From Rhodocollybia butyracea (lineage: Eukaryota; Basidiomycota; Agaricomycetes; Agaricales; Omphalotaceae): a stretch of 64,000 nucleotides of DNA. Below the pieces are notes generated by a model that searched no databases, was not told where the DNA came from, and was given only the letters and a program-made list of their open reading frames with translations. Positions 23,721-35,075 of this stretch are shown piece after piece; position 1 is the first letter of the stretch; every line of letters starts with the position of its first letter. The stretch lies in contig JADNRY010000029.1 of assembly GCA_015501585.1 (NCBI GenBank), positions 248,001-312,000 on the forward strand, given 5' to 3'. A program made the position numbers and the translations under genes.

Positions 23721-24347
23721 TCAGGAGATAAGAGAGATCCCTCGGCAAGCTGTCTACCTTGTCTACGTGATTCTGACATCTTACTAAAGCTTTAAGTCAG
23801 CCTACCAGAAGAATGGAAGTGGGCTCTTGTAAATCCTACTACTCAGTGGCAAGGATGTGGTTGACAGTGTTGGACTACTTACTGCAGCCAGGTGCGAAAG
23901 TGGTTGTTACTAATTGGGTTTCCGGGACTCAGGAAGTACTACATCCTGTCTACTTATTTATTTCCTCCTTGAAAATGCATATTTGTACCTGATCCGAATC
24001 AGTAGAAACCCACTGGATTACCAAGCAGACTGCCTCGCTTCTTCTTCCGCTCAGCTATCCCTCTCAGTGTAAAGTCTAGAGAGACAGTTATGCTGAGGTT
24101 TTGGAAGCACAAACGCGCTAATGTCTCGGTGATCTCGATCAGGTGTCGCAACCGAACTACAATATATTGTTATGTGATCTCTATTGCACACAAGCACGCC
24201 CTGTCAATGCAAAACGTCGCGCTTGCTCTCTGCTCTTCGTAGAGCCCTTTCTGCCTATCCCGTCTATCTCAGCAGGCTCTTTCAACGCCCGACGTTAGAC
24301 TCTGCAAACCTGGGATAAGCACTGCCCTCTCCGAACTGACCATACAG
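23721..24347. other. intergenic region upstream of aminotransferase copy 2
   Basis: Contains sequence similar to the promoter region of copy 1, including a GACGTTAG near 24289. No gene seen. Confidence 0.45.
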
Positions 24348-26738
24348 ATGCTATCCTACTCAGACGAGAAGAAGCCCAAGGCCATTGACCTTAGCCAGTG
24401 CGTTGGCCTCCAGAATGACCGTGAATTGAAGCTGACCGATTTCGGTGGGTAGTCATTATGCGGACGCGGTGAAGGACTTGAAGAACACCTTTCCTGCGAA
24501 CCCGTTCAGGGGAAAGCCCGGAATCGTGGATCTCGATGCGGGTATTCCAGCGACTGGTTAGCTCACTCCTTGCCATACCGCTTCACGATTTTGGGCTTTC
24601 GCCTTGCTGACCCCTTCATCACTAGCATATTTCCCCATTGAAAGTGTCACTGTTGAGGTAACATAAAACTCCCTTTCGAAATATCTCAGATCTTCAAATT
24701 TATCACCGAACAGCACCTCAACCAAGACGCTTATCCACTTTCACCCACCGATGTTGTGCCAACGAACTCTGGCCTCTTCAGCTGGATAACCTCTATCTTC
24801 TCAGGCCGATCCGCATCCACAAAGTCATTCACCATTCCTCGCTACCTTGAAGATCCTAGTGCTACAGAAGGTGCCAAGTTCGAGCTCAAGAGTGCTCTTA
24901 CCTATTCGCCGAACGCTGGCCTTGCCCCTCTCAAGAAATGGATTCATGATTGGAGTGGACACGCGAACAAACCTGCTTTGTATGTTCGGCATGTTTTGTA
25001 TCTCGGCATGCTCTGTTCTTATGAATTTGGTTCGGGGTACGATACTCAGTGCGGATTGGATACGCTGATTACCACAGGAGCGACAGATGGCTGGACGAGA
25101 GTGGTCCGAGCGTTCTTGAATCCTGGGGAAGGATTCCTTGCTGATGATTGTGAGTTATCCTCAACTCGTTTTCGTGTCTTTTCCTTACAGATGGTATCAG
25201 ATTCCTACAGTACGATTTTCCTCACTCACTTCCTGGAAGCTTTTCCCATTTTACCAATGTCAGACAACGCCCTTACTCAAGCTGGAGCCTTCGCCAGGCC
25301 CGTATCTATCCCCACCGACGTTCATGGCATCAAACCGGCTGAACTCGAGCATCTCCTCGCGACATGGGAAGAGAACGATCATGGTTTCCCTCGGTAAGTT
25401 TGAAATTTACAAGGCAGACAACTGAAGACTCATCCTGTTCGCCGATTTTGGGAACGCAGACCTCGCCTACTTTACACTCAAGGAGGAATCAACAACCCTA
25501 CCGGTCAGATTCTCACCACTGAACGCAAGAAGGCTGTTCGTCCGCTCTACTCTTGACCACAACGCAAATTGCTGACTCCTCGCTGTTTCTTGACAGATCT
25601 ATGACATTGCCGTTCGCTACGACATCATCATTGTCGAGGATGACCCTACCGATGGCAAGAGGCTCCAACTCAGTATCTTCCTCCATCGAACGAGAAGGAG
25701 CGAGTCAAGGCTACCGAAGCGGCCAAGAAGAAGACCGACGAAGAGTGGCTGGATAGTGTCACTCCATCGTTTTTGAGCTTCGACTATCAAGGGCGGGTTA
25801 TCCGCATCGACACTTTTAGCAAGGTTGGTCCCAAATTCCCTTTTTCCAGCAGGAACGAAGGAACTGACTCGAAAATAGACGATTGGTCCTGGAGTCCGTC
25901 TCGGGTACTATACGACCTCGCCTTCCCTACGTCGGATCCTGGACATCCTGGGTTCGGTGTCCAATTCTGCTCCGTCAGGGCTTACCCAGGCCATCGTCGG
26001 TCAGCTGCTGTACACTTTCCAACGCGATGGGTTCACGCGTTGGATTCGTGGTCTCGGCGCCCAATATGAACTTCGCCGTGCGTAGTTCTTTTCTATTTAT
26101 TAACAAGCATTCCTGAGACGCGGGCAATGCCTCACAGGCAACTGGTCACTCGACGTCCTTTTCCATAATCTCCATATTGAAAAGAGCCAGACATCTTCTT
26201 CCTTCATTGCTAATAGGAAAGGAGGAAAAGACAACGAGAAGCTGCTCTCAAAGTCCCTTTTCAGCTTCGTCCCCCCTGCGTAGGCATTTTACTTCATTAT
26301 CTTCGGCTTTCTGATTGCATTTGATGCAGCGGAGGGATGTTTGTCTGTGAGTCTGTCTTTCGTCTCTTCCTCCCCTCTTCTCACTGTCCCTTACAGGGTT
26401 TGCAATCCACCTTCAGAACCACCCTTCCTTCCCCTCTCTCAGTGCATCGACCTCCGCCGCCGCCGCCAAGACCCTCCTGGCTGATAAGCTCTGGAACAAT
26501 CTTGGTGAGGCGGGCGTTCTGTTTCGTCTCGGGGAGCTCTTTGCTGTCCCGACCCCTGAAGAGAGGGCCCACAACGGTGAGCAGGTGATCTATCTTCGGG
26601 CAAGTCATTCATCCAGTACTGTGAGTTTTCCTTCTTCTGCTGTCATTTTGGAAATATGTTCATTGGTATCAGCGCGAGGAACTGGAGCGGGCGTTCAAGA
26701 TCTTTGCGGACGTTGTGGTGAAATTCTTTGATCATTGA
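24348..26738 (+). pseudogene. PLP-dependent aminotransferase (ARO8-like), copy 2, frameshifted
   Basis: Tandem duplicate of 20139-22572 with the same exon layout. Start ATG 24348 (MLSYSDEKKPKAIDLS). It keeps the C-terminal blocks, the PLP-lysine exon (IDTFSK | TIGPGVRLGYYT) and the stop at 26736-26738. Two one-base losses relative to copy 1 were seen. Near 25057 GATTGGGATACG has become GATTGGATACG, which breaks the DWDTL block. Near 25645 GATGATCCCTAC has become GATGACCCTAC, which shifts the frame inside the EDDPY motif that contacts PLP. The copy-1 lesion near 21140 is absent here. As sequenced, it cannot make a full-length enzyme. Confidence 0.8.
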
Positions 26739-26999
26739 CATGTGCAAAGCGGTTTTTTCGTAAGGTTTACATACGTTCGGCATCGATCTACCTTTGTAAA
26801 TACTCCTACTAAGACTTCCAGCGATTCAGTCTAGTAATCCTGGTGATTCTGAATATCTAGACTCTCTTCAAGTGGATGAGTAAATCGTATTACGAGGGAT
26901 GTGCAAGTGACTATGACGCAATATCGGATCGTTATCATAAAATCAGCCTGAGCGAACTTATTCGTAATCCAAAACTTGGTACTTGACCACCATCTCAAA

Positions 27000-27765
27000 A
27001 TGTCCAACACTTTGCCACCTCTCCCATACGACTACAATGCTCTCGAGCCATACATCTCTGGGGAGATCATGACTCTGCACCACACAAAGCACCACCAGAC
27101 CTATGTCAACGCGCTCAACGCTGCTGAGGCTGCTTACGCCAAAGCTTCCACTCCCAAGGAGCGTATTGCTCTCCAGGCTGCTCTAAAGTTCAACGGTGGC
27201 GGTATGTATAAATCTACTGCACAAAAGCTCAAGCTTACCGAGAACAGGACATATCAACCACTCGTTGTTCTGGAAGAACCTGGCTCCCTCGTCTGAGAAG
27301 GGCGGAAATGGAGGCGTTCTCAAAGAAGGCCCTTTGAAAGAAGCTATCAAAGCTTCGTATGGCTCTCTCGACAATCTCATAAAAGAGTTCAACACCACTA
27401 CTGCTGGTATCCAGGGCTCTGGATGGGGCTGGCTCGTAAATTAATTTCTTTCTCGTTTTCATAACTACAGAATTGATCACATATCATCTCCAGGGAGTCA
27501 ACCCTTCCACCAAGCGTCTCGAGATCACCACTACCGCTAACCAGGATCCTCTCCTTACTCACGCCCCCGTTATCGGCGTTGACATCTGGGAGCATGCTTT
27601 CTACCTCCAATATAAGAATGTCAAAGTCGACGTAAGTTTCTTTATTCCAGCAAGCTTGTCCGTACTCACCGTTTTCCACAGTATCTCAATGCTATCTGGC
27701 ATGTCATCAACTTCGACGAGGCGGAGAAGCGCTTTGTCGAGGCTACTGGTGGATCCAAACTTTAA
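27000..27765 (+). CDS. Fe/Mn superoxide dismutase, cytosolic-type
   Basis: Converts superoxide to peroxide and oxygen. Start ATG 27000 ([20 protein letters not shown]). Exons 27000-27201, 27248-27435, 27494-27631, 27682-27765. Metal ligands are all visible: His in LHHTKHH, His in GHINHSLFW, and Asp/His in [18 protein letters not shown] and the Gly-Gln region ([11 protein letters not shown]) point to the Mn type. Translation starts at the enzyme core with no mitochondrial presequence, so I infer a cytosolic MnSOD, as known in several fungi. Length about 203 aa, normal for the core enzyme. It is convergent with the macrodomain gene, whose stop is 131 bp away. Confidence 0.94.
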
Positions 27766-27896
27766 ATCAACTGTTGGTTGCTGAAAAGAAATGAAAGCGT
27801 ACTACGTAGCTGTATCAATACAATCTGAATGAATGTGCTATATCCACGAGCTTGAAGTACACAGTGCTAATGAAGCTAAATATAGTAAGAAGGAAA

Positions 27897-29127
27897 TCAT
27901 GCATCTGCTGTCTTTGCTTGCTCAGGCTTATGCTCTACCTCAGTCCCATTCTCCGCAACATCGCCTTCAACTTTATCAACCTCTTCCCAATCATCGTCAA
28001 TCTGACTTTCAGGAACTGGGGTTTCCTGCGATTCTTCTGGTACGTCCTGTGATTCTTCAGAAGCATTTTGCGTATCTTCTGGGGCAACTTCTGGATTGAG
28101 CACATTGGTTTCGGATTCAGACGGAGGGAAGTATTCTGGTATGAGCGACTCGTAGACCGATTTGTCCTTGTTGCTCCATACGACAAAGACTACGCGGTCA
28201 AGCTACGCGAAGGAATGTTGAGCACTCAGAATAGCTTAAGCGAAGGAACAGACCTTGAACGTAGAGTCGTCTTCTGACTCGAAATGTTTTCGTACAACGT
28301 TCAACGCTATGTGCGTGGCGTCTTCTATGGGATAACCATAGATCCCGGTGGAGACAGAAGGAAAGGCCTAAAGAACGATGTTAGGATTCGGAAGGGAGAG
28401 ACAAGGAAGCGCTAACGATGTGGCGCAGAGAGTTCTCTAAGGCGAGATCAAGGCTGGTCTGATAGCAAGATGCTAATTCCTTTGCTTTCTGATCGGCCGA
28501 CGTAGACGAATACACGGGCCCAACCGTGTGTATAATCTTTTTGCTATACCGCAAATACTATGAAGAACGGATTTTCTATATCGGAGAGCAATGAACTCAC
28601 GAAGGCAGTCGATAGGCTCCAGTAATTTTTGAAAACCCAGTTTCGCAGCCGTTTAGCTTCTTACCTGATTATATCGAGATCGTCAATCATTTACGGAGTC
28701 AATAATGAAGACAAGGGTCACTGTACATTCGTGGTAGAGCTTCCGACCAGCTGCAGCATGAATCGCCCCATCCACACCTCCTCCGCCTGAACAGGTTTAA
28801 TTATGAACTAGTCTTGGCCCTAGCAGTATAACGAACCAAGGAGCCTCTTGTTGGCTGCATTGACGATTGAATCGACTTCGAGTTTAGTTATATCTCCTTG
28901 ACTGGAGCAGCGTGAGGAGATAAGTACTACGATTTGAAACAATCTTACAATAAGGTTATGCGGTTCAAGTATGAAGAATTTGGCTTGAATTTTTGCTTGT
29001 CGGGTGACGGCGCCTTGAGTACGGAAGTCTTGTAAAGCTGGGATATGGTTCGTAGCTCAGAGAACTTGAAGAAGTTCATTTCGACTTCGCTTTCAGCTGA
29101 GGAATAGGAGGAATCTGAGTCGGACAT
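27897..29127 (-). CDS. MacroD-type macrodomain protein (ADP-ribosyl hydrolase), copy A
   Basis: Macrodomain of the MacroD class, which removes ADP-ribose from proteins or O-acetyl-ADP-ribose. Start ATG 29125-29127, preceded by a GCACC context. Exon 1 encodes MSDSDSSYSSAESEVE and the helix [15 protein letters not shown]. Further exons give [32 protein letters not shown] (ligand-binding loop), [19 protein letters not shown], then [19 protein letters not shown] sequence and [17 protein letters not shown]. The C-terminal tail is acidic (DDDWEEVDKVEGDVAENG). Catalytic Asn/Asp/His positions typical of MacroD are present. This is the only copy that looks like a complete free-standing gene. Its upstream region carries a copy of the TyrRS promoter and the first 48 bp of TyrRS exon 1. 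Confidence 0.85.
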
Positions 29128-29229
29128 GGTGCACTGGTGGCCGGAACAATAATACTAATAGTATATTTGATTGGCGCTTATCCTGTTACGGGCGCTCGTA
29201 AATAACTCGACTTGCAATTTTCAGCTTCC
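29128..29229. promoter_or_regulatory. duplicated macrodomain/TyrRS divergent promoter
   Basis: About 100 bp similar to 52815-52913 between the macrodomain remnant and TyrRS, including the segment around TATATTTGATTGGCGC. Here it can drive only macrodomain copy A on the - strand. Confidence 0.7.
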
Positions 29230-29277
29230 ATGGCTGATTCGACCTCTGTTATAGAGCTTTCTCGTGAACAAAATGTT
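29230..29277 (+). pseudogene. tyrosyl-tRNA synthetase exon-1 fossil (48 bp)
   Basis: Starts ATGGCTGATTCGACCTCTG and encodes [16 protein letters not shown], matching the first 16 codons of the true TyrRS at 52914 with one amino-acid change. It then breaks off and joins the 3' end of macrodomain copy B; the copy-B stop codon (TAA, 29276-29278 on -) spans the junction. Confidence 0.9.
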
Positions 29278-30494
29278 ATGCATCTACTGTCTTTGCTTGC
29301 TCCGGCTTACGCTTCACCTCTTTCCCGTTGTCCGCAACATCGCCTTCAACTTTATCGACCTCTTCCCAATCATCGTCAATCTGACTTTCAGGAACGAGGG
29401 TTTCCTGCGACTCTTCTGGTGTGTCCTGCCAGTGTGATTTTGCAGAATTTTGCGTATCTTCTGGGGTAACTTCTGGATCGAGCACATCGGATCCAGATTC
29501 GAACGGAGGGAAGTATTCTGGTATAAGCGACTCGTAGGCCGCTTTGTCCTTGTCGCTCCATACGACAAAGATTACGCGGTCAAGCTACGTGAAGGAATGC
29601 TAAGCACTCAGAATAGCTTAAGAGAAGGAACAAACCTTGAACGTAGAGTCATCTTCAGACTCGAAGTGTTTTCGTACAACATTCAACGCTATGTGCGCGG
29701 CGTCCTCTTTGGGATAACCATAGATCCCAGTGGAGATGCAGGGAAAGGCCTAAAGAGCGATGTTATGATTTGAATGGGAGTTACAAGGAAGTGCTAACGA
29801 TGTGGCGCAGAGAGTTCTGTAAGGCCAGATCAAGGCTGGTCTGATAGCAGGATGCTAGTTGCTTTGCTTTCTGGTTGGCCGACGTAGACGAATACACAGG
29901 CCCAACCGTGTGTATAATTCTTTTACTATACCGCAAATACTATGAAGAACAGACCCTCGTATATCAGAGAGTAATAAACTCACGAAGGCAGTCGATAGGC
30001 CCCAGTAATTTTCGAAAAACCAGTTCCGCATCCGTTTAACGTCCTACCTGATTATATGGAGATCTTCAATTATTTACGGATTCAATAATGAAGACAATGG
30101 TCGCCATACATTCGTCGTATAGCTCCCGGCCAGCTGCAGCATTAATCGCCCCATCCACACCTCCTCCACCTGAACAGATTTAATTATGAACTAGTCTTGG
30201 CTCTAGCAGTATAACAAACCGAGGAGGCTCTTATTGGCCGCATTGACGATTGAATCCACTTCGAGTTTAGTTATATTCCTTGACTGAAGCGGCATGAGTC
30301 CGAGATAAGTACTACAATTTGAAGCAATCTTACAATAAGGTTATGCGGTTCAAGTATGAAGAATTTGGCTTGAATTTTTGCTTGTCGGACGATGGTGCTT
30401 TGAGTACGGAAGTCTTGTAAAGCTGAGATATAGGTCATAGTTCTGAAAGCTTGAAGATTGTCGCTGAGGAATAGGAGGGATCCGAGTCGGATAT
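29276..30494 (-). pseudogene. macrodomain gene copy B, decayed
   Basis: Same exon series as copy A, including the acidic tail (DDDWEEVDKVEGDVADNG). The start codon is ATA instead of ATG (30492-30494). A TGA at 30435-30437 replaces the Arg codon in the [10 protein letters not shown] block, and exon 1 lacks some residues present in copy C. Upstream it runs into the 3' end of kinase B, as in copy C, but here the kinase frame has already stopped. Confidence 0.8.
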
Positions 30495-30688
30495 GGTGGC
30501 CGGAACAATAATAGTATGACGACCGTCACGAAACCGAGCGTGATTCCCATAGCTGCCACCGTACGATGTGGGCAGACCCAAAGGAGCCACTGTTGACCAT
30601 GAACCCATCTCCTGAGTCCAGGCCTTTCCCTTTGTAGTACGGGATTGAGACACGAACCCCTTCTCATCTTGTGGCACGTACTTCCTTC

Positions 30689-32304
30689 CTAAATCCGAGC
30701 CTTTTCCTTTGCAGGTTTTACCCTGGTAGCATGAGACCGAGATTCTGTAGGCAATGGCTGCAGTTGAATAGATGGATCAGATACCATCACAGATATTTCA
30801 TGGGCTGAGGGACGATTGCATGAGTCTTGTTCCCAGCAGCGAACTGCTAATCTCCATAGTCTATCTGGACACCAAACATTTTCAGGTCGGGTTGGCCTTT
30901 GACCTTTCAACAGACTGAGAAGTACAGCAGTTTCATTGGAACAGTTATGGAATGGCACTCTTCGGGTTAAGATCTGATTTTTAAAATCAAATTTACAATT
31001 TGGCCAAGGTGATACTAAATGAAACGCTCTTACTTCAACAATTGTGCATCCAAAAGCATAGATATCCCTGGAAGTGTGAGGGGCTTTTGGACTAGTGTCA
31101 GGAGAGATGTATTCCGGGGCTAGCCAATGTATTGCTCCCTTGAAGAAACTACTGGAAGTTGCAATTGTCCAAGCTTGAGATTCAGTGCTAATCACACTCA
31201 AACCAAAATCAGCAAGACAACAGCGGAGGTCATCAGTCACCAAGATGTTTGCCTGGCACCCCATTATCTTTAGCAGAAGTAAGACCTAAATTAGAAGGAC
31301 ACTGACACCTCGAATATCACCATGCACAATAGGTGGGTCTTGTGAGTGCAAGTAGTAGATGCCTGCTGCAATGTCAGACAGCTAGAGATCATTGTTATTG
31401 ACTAGGTTTGCAGAACTGAAAAAGATACCAACAACTGAGGACACATCATCCACTGGATTTGCCCTCAAGTATGTTATGATGTCTTTATTTTTCATCCATG
31501 AGGAAATTAGGCAAAAAGAAGGAGAGAACAAATCGGAGTTGATCCCTAATAGTGGAAGAATGTTGGGATGCCTAAGTTGTCGCCATACTAAAGCTTCGCG
31601 ACAAAATTGCTGGAAGATGAAAATCAAGGTCAAGGATTGAAATCAGATTTAAAATCCATACATCACGGATATTCATCCGAGCTCTTTCGTCCTGCTCAAG
31701 AAACAGCCTAAGAACTTTCAAACATACCGGTCTGCCTTTGACTTTTCCGCGCCATATATCCTACCATCATTACCTGTTAACATGTTGTACAGATAGATCG
31801 AAAGACCTTGCTCACTGCGAAACCACCACCTGCAACTGCACTGGTGCCCTCTTTCTCGACATCATGTATAATGAGTGATGGCGGTAAAAGCTGAAATTTG
31901 CTTGACAAGTAGCGAAGGAGGCCGAGAAGGTCCTCGTACTTTGGGGTAGCGTTGGCGACTTGAACATTCCCAAGATCCAAGAGCTAACGAGCCCGTGCCA
32001 ACAATGTGATTTTCTCCTGCATTGGATTTCATGACTTACGAGTTGGATGTCATCCATCATGCGTTCAGCCATCTCTGCATCGAGCCAATGCAAACATCTC
32101 TTTTGAGAAATATGGTATCGCGGCTGTCGCCTGAAGGTCTTGTATTCTACAAGAGCTTTATCGAGGAGTCGTCCAGATTCGACATCACTGCCAACGATTG
32201 ATACTAAGCAAGCATAGTCAACTTCTACCAAAGACTGCTTACATGATGGCTCCTTCTCTGGCTTCTGTCAAAGGTAGCCCATGGGTGGAGGCTAACATGT
32301 TCAT
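30689..32304 (-). CDS. tyrosine-kinase-like (TKL) protein kinase B
   Basis: Kinase of the expanded agaricomycete TKL type. Start ATG 32302-32304 ([19 protein letters not shown]), followed by a helical N-terminal region ([17 protein letters not shown]...). Kinase motifs after splicing: Gly loop [17 protein letters not shown] lysine in VCLKVLR, alpha-C Glu in [14 protein letters not shown], catalytic loop VHGDIRGANILV (HxD with Asn), DFG in [12 protein letters not shown] in WLAPEYI, and alpha-F DIYAFGC. The C-lobe ends [14 protein letters not shown]...CWEQD. The frame stops at TAG 30689-30691 after KEKARI; relative to kinase C there is an insertion of about 80 bp at this point. No catalytic residue is missing. 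Substrate unknown. Confidence 0.83.
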
Positions 32305-33006
32305 TGTCTACAATGTGCTCAAGCGGCTGACTACTCCAGCCGTAACTTGGCGCTTATATTCTAACCGGTAAATCACTCCCGTTCCACATCAGTCGGATCC
32401 ATCAAAGATACTAGATGCCAGAGAGAAACAACCCCGCATACAGATGCACGCAAGCTGAGGAAGAAAAAAACTCATAAACAAAGAAACAGATTGATAAACT
32501 AAAAGGCGGATTCATATAGTACAAAGCTAGTACGCACAGAACGAGAAAGGAAACGAGAAAAATAAATAGAAAGGAGACGGTACCGAAGTATAGATCGATA
32601 GGTATACGGTATACATTAACCGATTGCGGTGTTAAAAATCGGTAACGCCGTGGCACACGGCAATCCCCGACTCTAAATATGAATGCCTGTTTAGTGCTCT
32701 CTACTTAGAGATTTCAGGTGGCCGTATGTACAGAGTGAAAGGCATGCCTTTTACTACAGCTTGAGCTATGGCATCGACGTGCCGTTGTGCGCGGCAAAGA
32801 GAAGTGGTATCGCTATAGCTGCACTTACGTTTGAGGGCAATGTTGGTAAACTGGGAGTTATTTGACCTGCACCACTTGTATTGAACCTCAGCAAATTTGG
32901 AGAGGTTGCTGTTTCAACAATGTATTACTGGTGGCAACTGGAGTGGCAGTTGATCAACAGGCCAAGTTCCAGTTCAAGAGAATCTTAGTTAGTATTAGGA
33001 TATCAG
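32305..33006. other. intergenic region upstream of kinase B
   Basis: 700 bp. The first part resembles the region upstream of kinase C (51773-51905), so the promoter was duplicated with the kinase. Nothing else supported. Confidence 0.4.
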
Positions 33007-33174
33007 TGTTGGATTTGGGATTTGTCATTCCAAGCTCGTAATCTTACGTAGGTACAAAACTGTAGTCAGCGGATGCTTCTGCATCCGTTTGTCTCTCTCT
33101 TCTGACCGTCACGGAGAGGACAACCGGAAATACACTCGTTGCTGTCTGTTTACCCTCAGGAGCCTATCACAACA
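33007..33174. mobile_element. 168-bp solo-LTR-like element, copy 1
   Basis: Begins TGTTGGATTTGGG and ends TATCACAACA (5'-TG...CA-3' with TGTTG/CAACA ends). It is flanked on both sides by ATCAG (33002-33006 and 33175-33179), a perfect 5-bp target-site duplication. It is highly similar to 46436-46605. It contains a small hairpin GGATGC-TTCT-GCATCC. Confidence 0.85.
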
Positions 33175-34796
33175 ATCAGGTCACCCAGAAGACTAGATTC
33201 TGGGATATTTTCTGTATACAGGATAAATATGTTACTTGTGGGTAAGAGCGATAAAATTTGAAGTGCAAAAGTTCTTTGATTGAAGAGAAGATTAGATGTT
33301 GGTTACCGGTGCTTAATGTAGGGAAGGTATTGGTACATAGTACGGCCCTACGGGCTGGGTAACCCTGATGGTAGTGGGGTCAAGCTACATGATGTAATTA
33401 TGGTGACAACAGAATTCATGTAAATGAAATAGATAGTTCGGTGGGAGGTAAGTAATTGTTGAAGTTCCTGGAAGCTCCCCGCAAACCCTCTCCGATTTAA
33501 GGTACAATTTTGGGTATTTCCTTGTTGTGTTTGGCATAAATTTAACCTTAAGTAAATCGAGTTGCCATATCTATGCCAAACTAAATATTTTCAGCAGCCC
33601 TCTTGATATCATATCTGGTGTGTTCTCCTGCCGCGAATCGCTGCTCTCTACCTTTTTGACTCTTGAATTATTTAAAGAATCTTGGAGAAATATCTACGGA
33701 TTGGCCTGGGTTGCAGTATTGGGAACAACATGGCCCTACTATGAATCTGATTACCAGTATTAAGGGAGACATTTCTTTTGGTTGGTACTTAGATTGACTT
33801 CAATGATACCGAACAAATGAAAATGACTCGAGTCAAGCAATATAAAAGGAGCGTTTCAGACTTTGACAGTATCTAATCAATGTGGGAAATTATTTCCTCT
33901 CTTGCAGAAATTTAAGGGATCAGGAAAAATTCAGGTCCACAAGACCCTCCCTTCCCTTCGGTCAGAGTCGGGGATAAAGGACTGGCTGTGTGCACTATGG
34001 CTTGGGTCTAGTGCACACAGCACTGACAGGCTAAGTTGTAGCGGGTAGTAGCCTGCAGTAGCTCAACTGAAACAGTCGGAGCAAAAACTTAGATTACAGT
34101 GCCAATTTATAAAAACAATACCAATGCTGAAATATCATCCCATTGTTGTGATGGCTTGACTGCCTCTGCCATTGGCTCTACAGAACAGACTTTTTTGATC
34201 AAATGCTCAGCAGGATTATCGCGTTCAGCAGAGGCAATAAATCTGTGCCCAAGTTACTCCGACCATAGCTTTGATAATGAAGTCATGCTTCTGGCAGCAG
34301 CGAGAGAGACTACTGCGGCTAACAAGAAGATAACCCTGGCTAGGTTTAAGAGAACAATGGTGGACCATTCAAGTGGCACGGATATAGGGCTGAGGATTTG
34401 TATGGCCTAGTTCAACCACTTCTTCATTGAAGAATTCAGGGATAGAAAGAGCATGCCAATGTGTTACTTCCAAGTCAATCCATCCAAGCTCCTGCGCCCT
34501 CGAACTCTTAACCAGCCCAGCAAGCCAAACTTCATCATGGTTCTTTGGGTCTGACCAGACTGACCAGTTGGTCTGGTCTTTTGCGAAAATTCATTGACAA
34601 CACCAATGATCTTGCAACAGTGAGTGATCATAGCCCTCGATGCCTCTGATATATGACTCTGTGACAGCCAGTCGAGGCTGTCTCGAAGTAGCGCAGGAAG
34701 TGTTCGGGATGTGGATTTTGACAGTTTGTTGGAGTGATGTCCTTTGCGATCAGCTTCGGAGAATTGATACATCAGCACACTGACCATCAAAAAAGT
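33175..34796. other. about 1.6 kb without a recognisable gene
   Basis: Short open frames such as 34099-34410 (+, 103 codons) have no domain I can name. It contains the 13-bp hairpin at 33985-34021, listed separately. Confidence 0.4.
33985..34021. repeat. perfect 13-bp inverted repeat with 11-nt loop
   Basis: GCTGTGTGCACTA and its exact reverse complement TAGTGCACACAGC around an 11-nt spacer. No T-run follows, so it is not a terminator of any known sort. Confidence 0.7.
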
Positions 34797-35075
34797 GCAT
34801 TAGTCCCAGCTTGGATTTGAAGAACACTTATCCTCTGTTTTCATTGCACCAGCTTTCAAGGTCTCCAAGTCAACAGATGATTAAATATGACTTGTAGGAA
34901 TGGAGTATATACTCCAGTTCTGCGAGGCCAGATCACTCCTTTGCTTTCCAATCGGCAAATACACTGGTGTGTGTACGATACTTTTGCTGTACCATGAAGA
35001 ACAGATCCTTGTATATAATAGAGCAAATTAACTCACGAAGGCAGTCAATTGGCTCCAGTAAATTTTGAAAACCAC
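34797..35075 (-). pseudogene. macrodomain locus fragment E
   Basis: Similar to parts of 51985-52390 next to TyrRS: the stretches around GCATTAGTCCCAGCT, GGAGTATATACTCCAGTTCTG and the macrodomain exon that reads FSKITG on - (CAGTAAATTTTGAAAACC). Interrupted by deletions; no coding capacity. Confidence 0.65.

Noticed and set aside
29212..29469. + strand frames over the macrodomain C-termini (also 27833-28099)
   Set aside because: Antisense of the acidic macrodomain tails; the - strand frame matches between copies and carries the domain.
34099..34410. 103-codon + frame
   Set aside because: No domain, no intron structure linking it to other exons.
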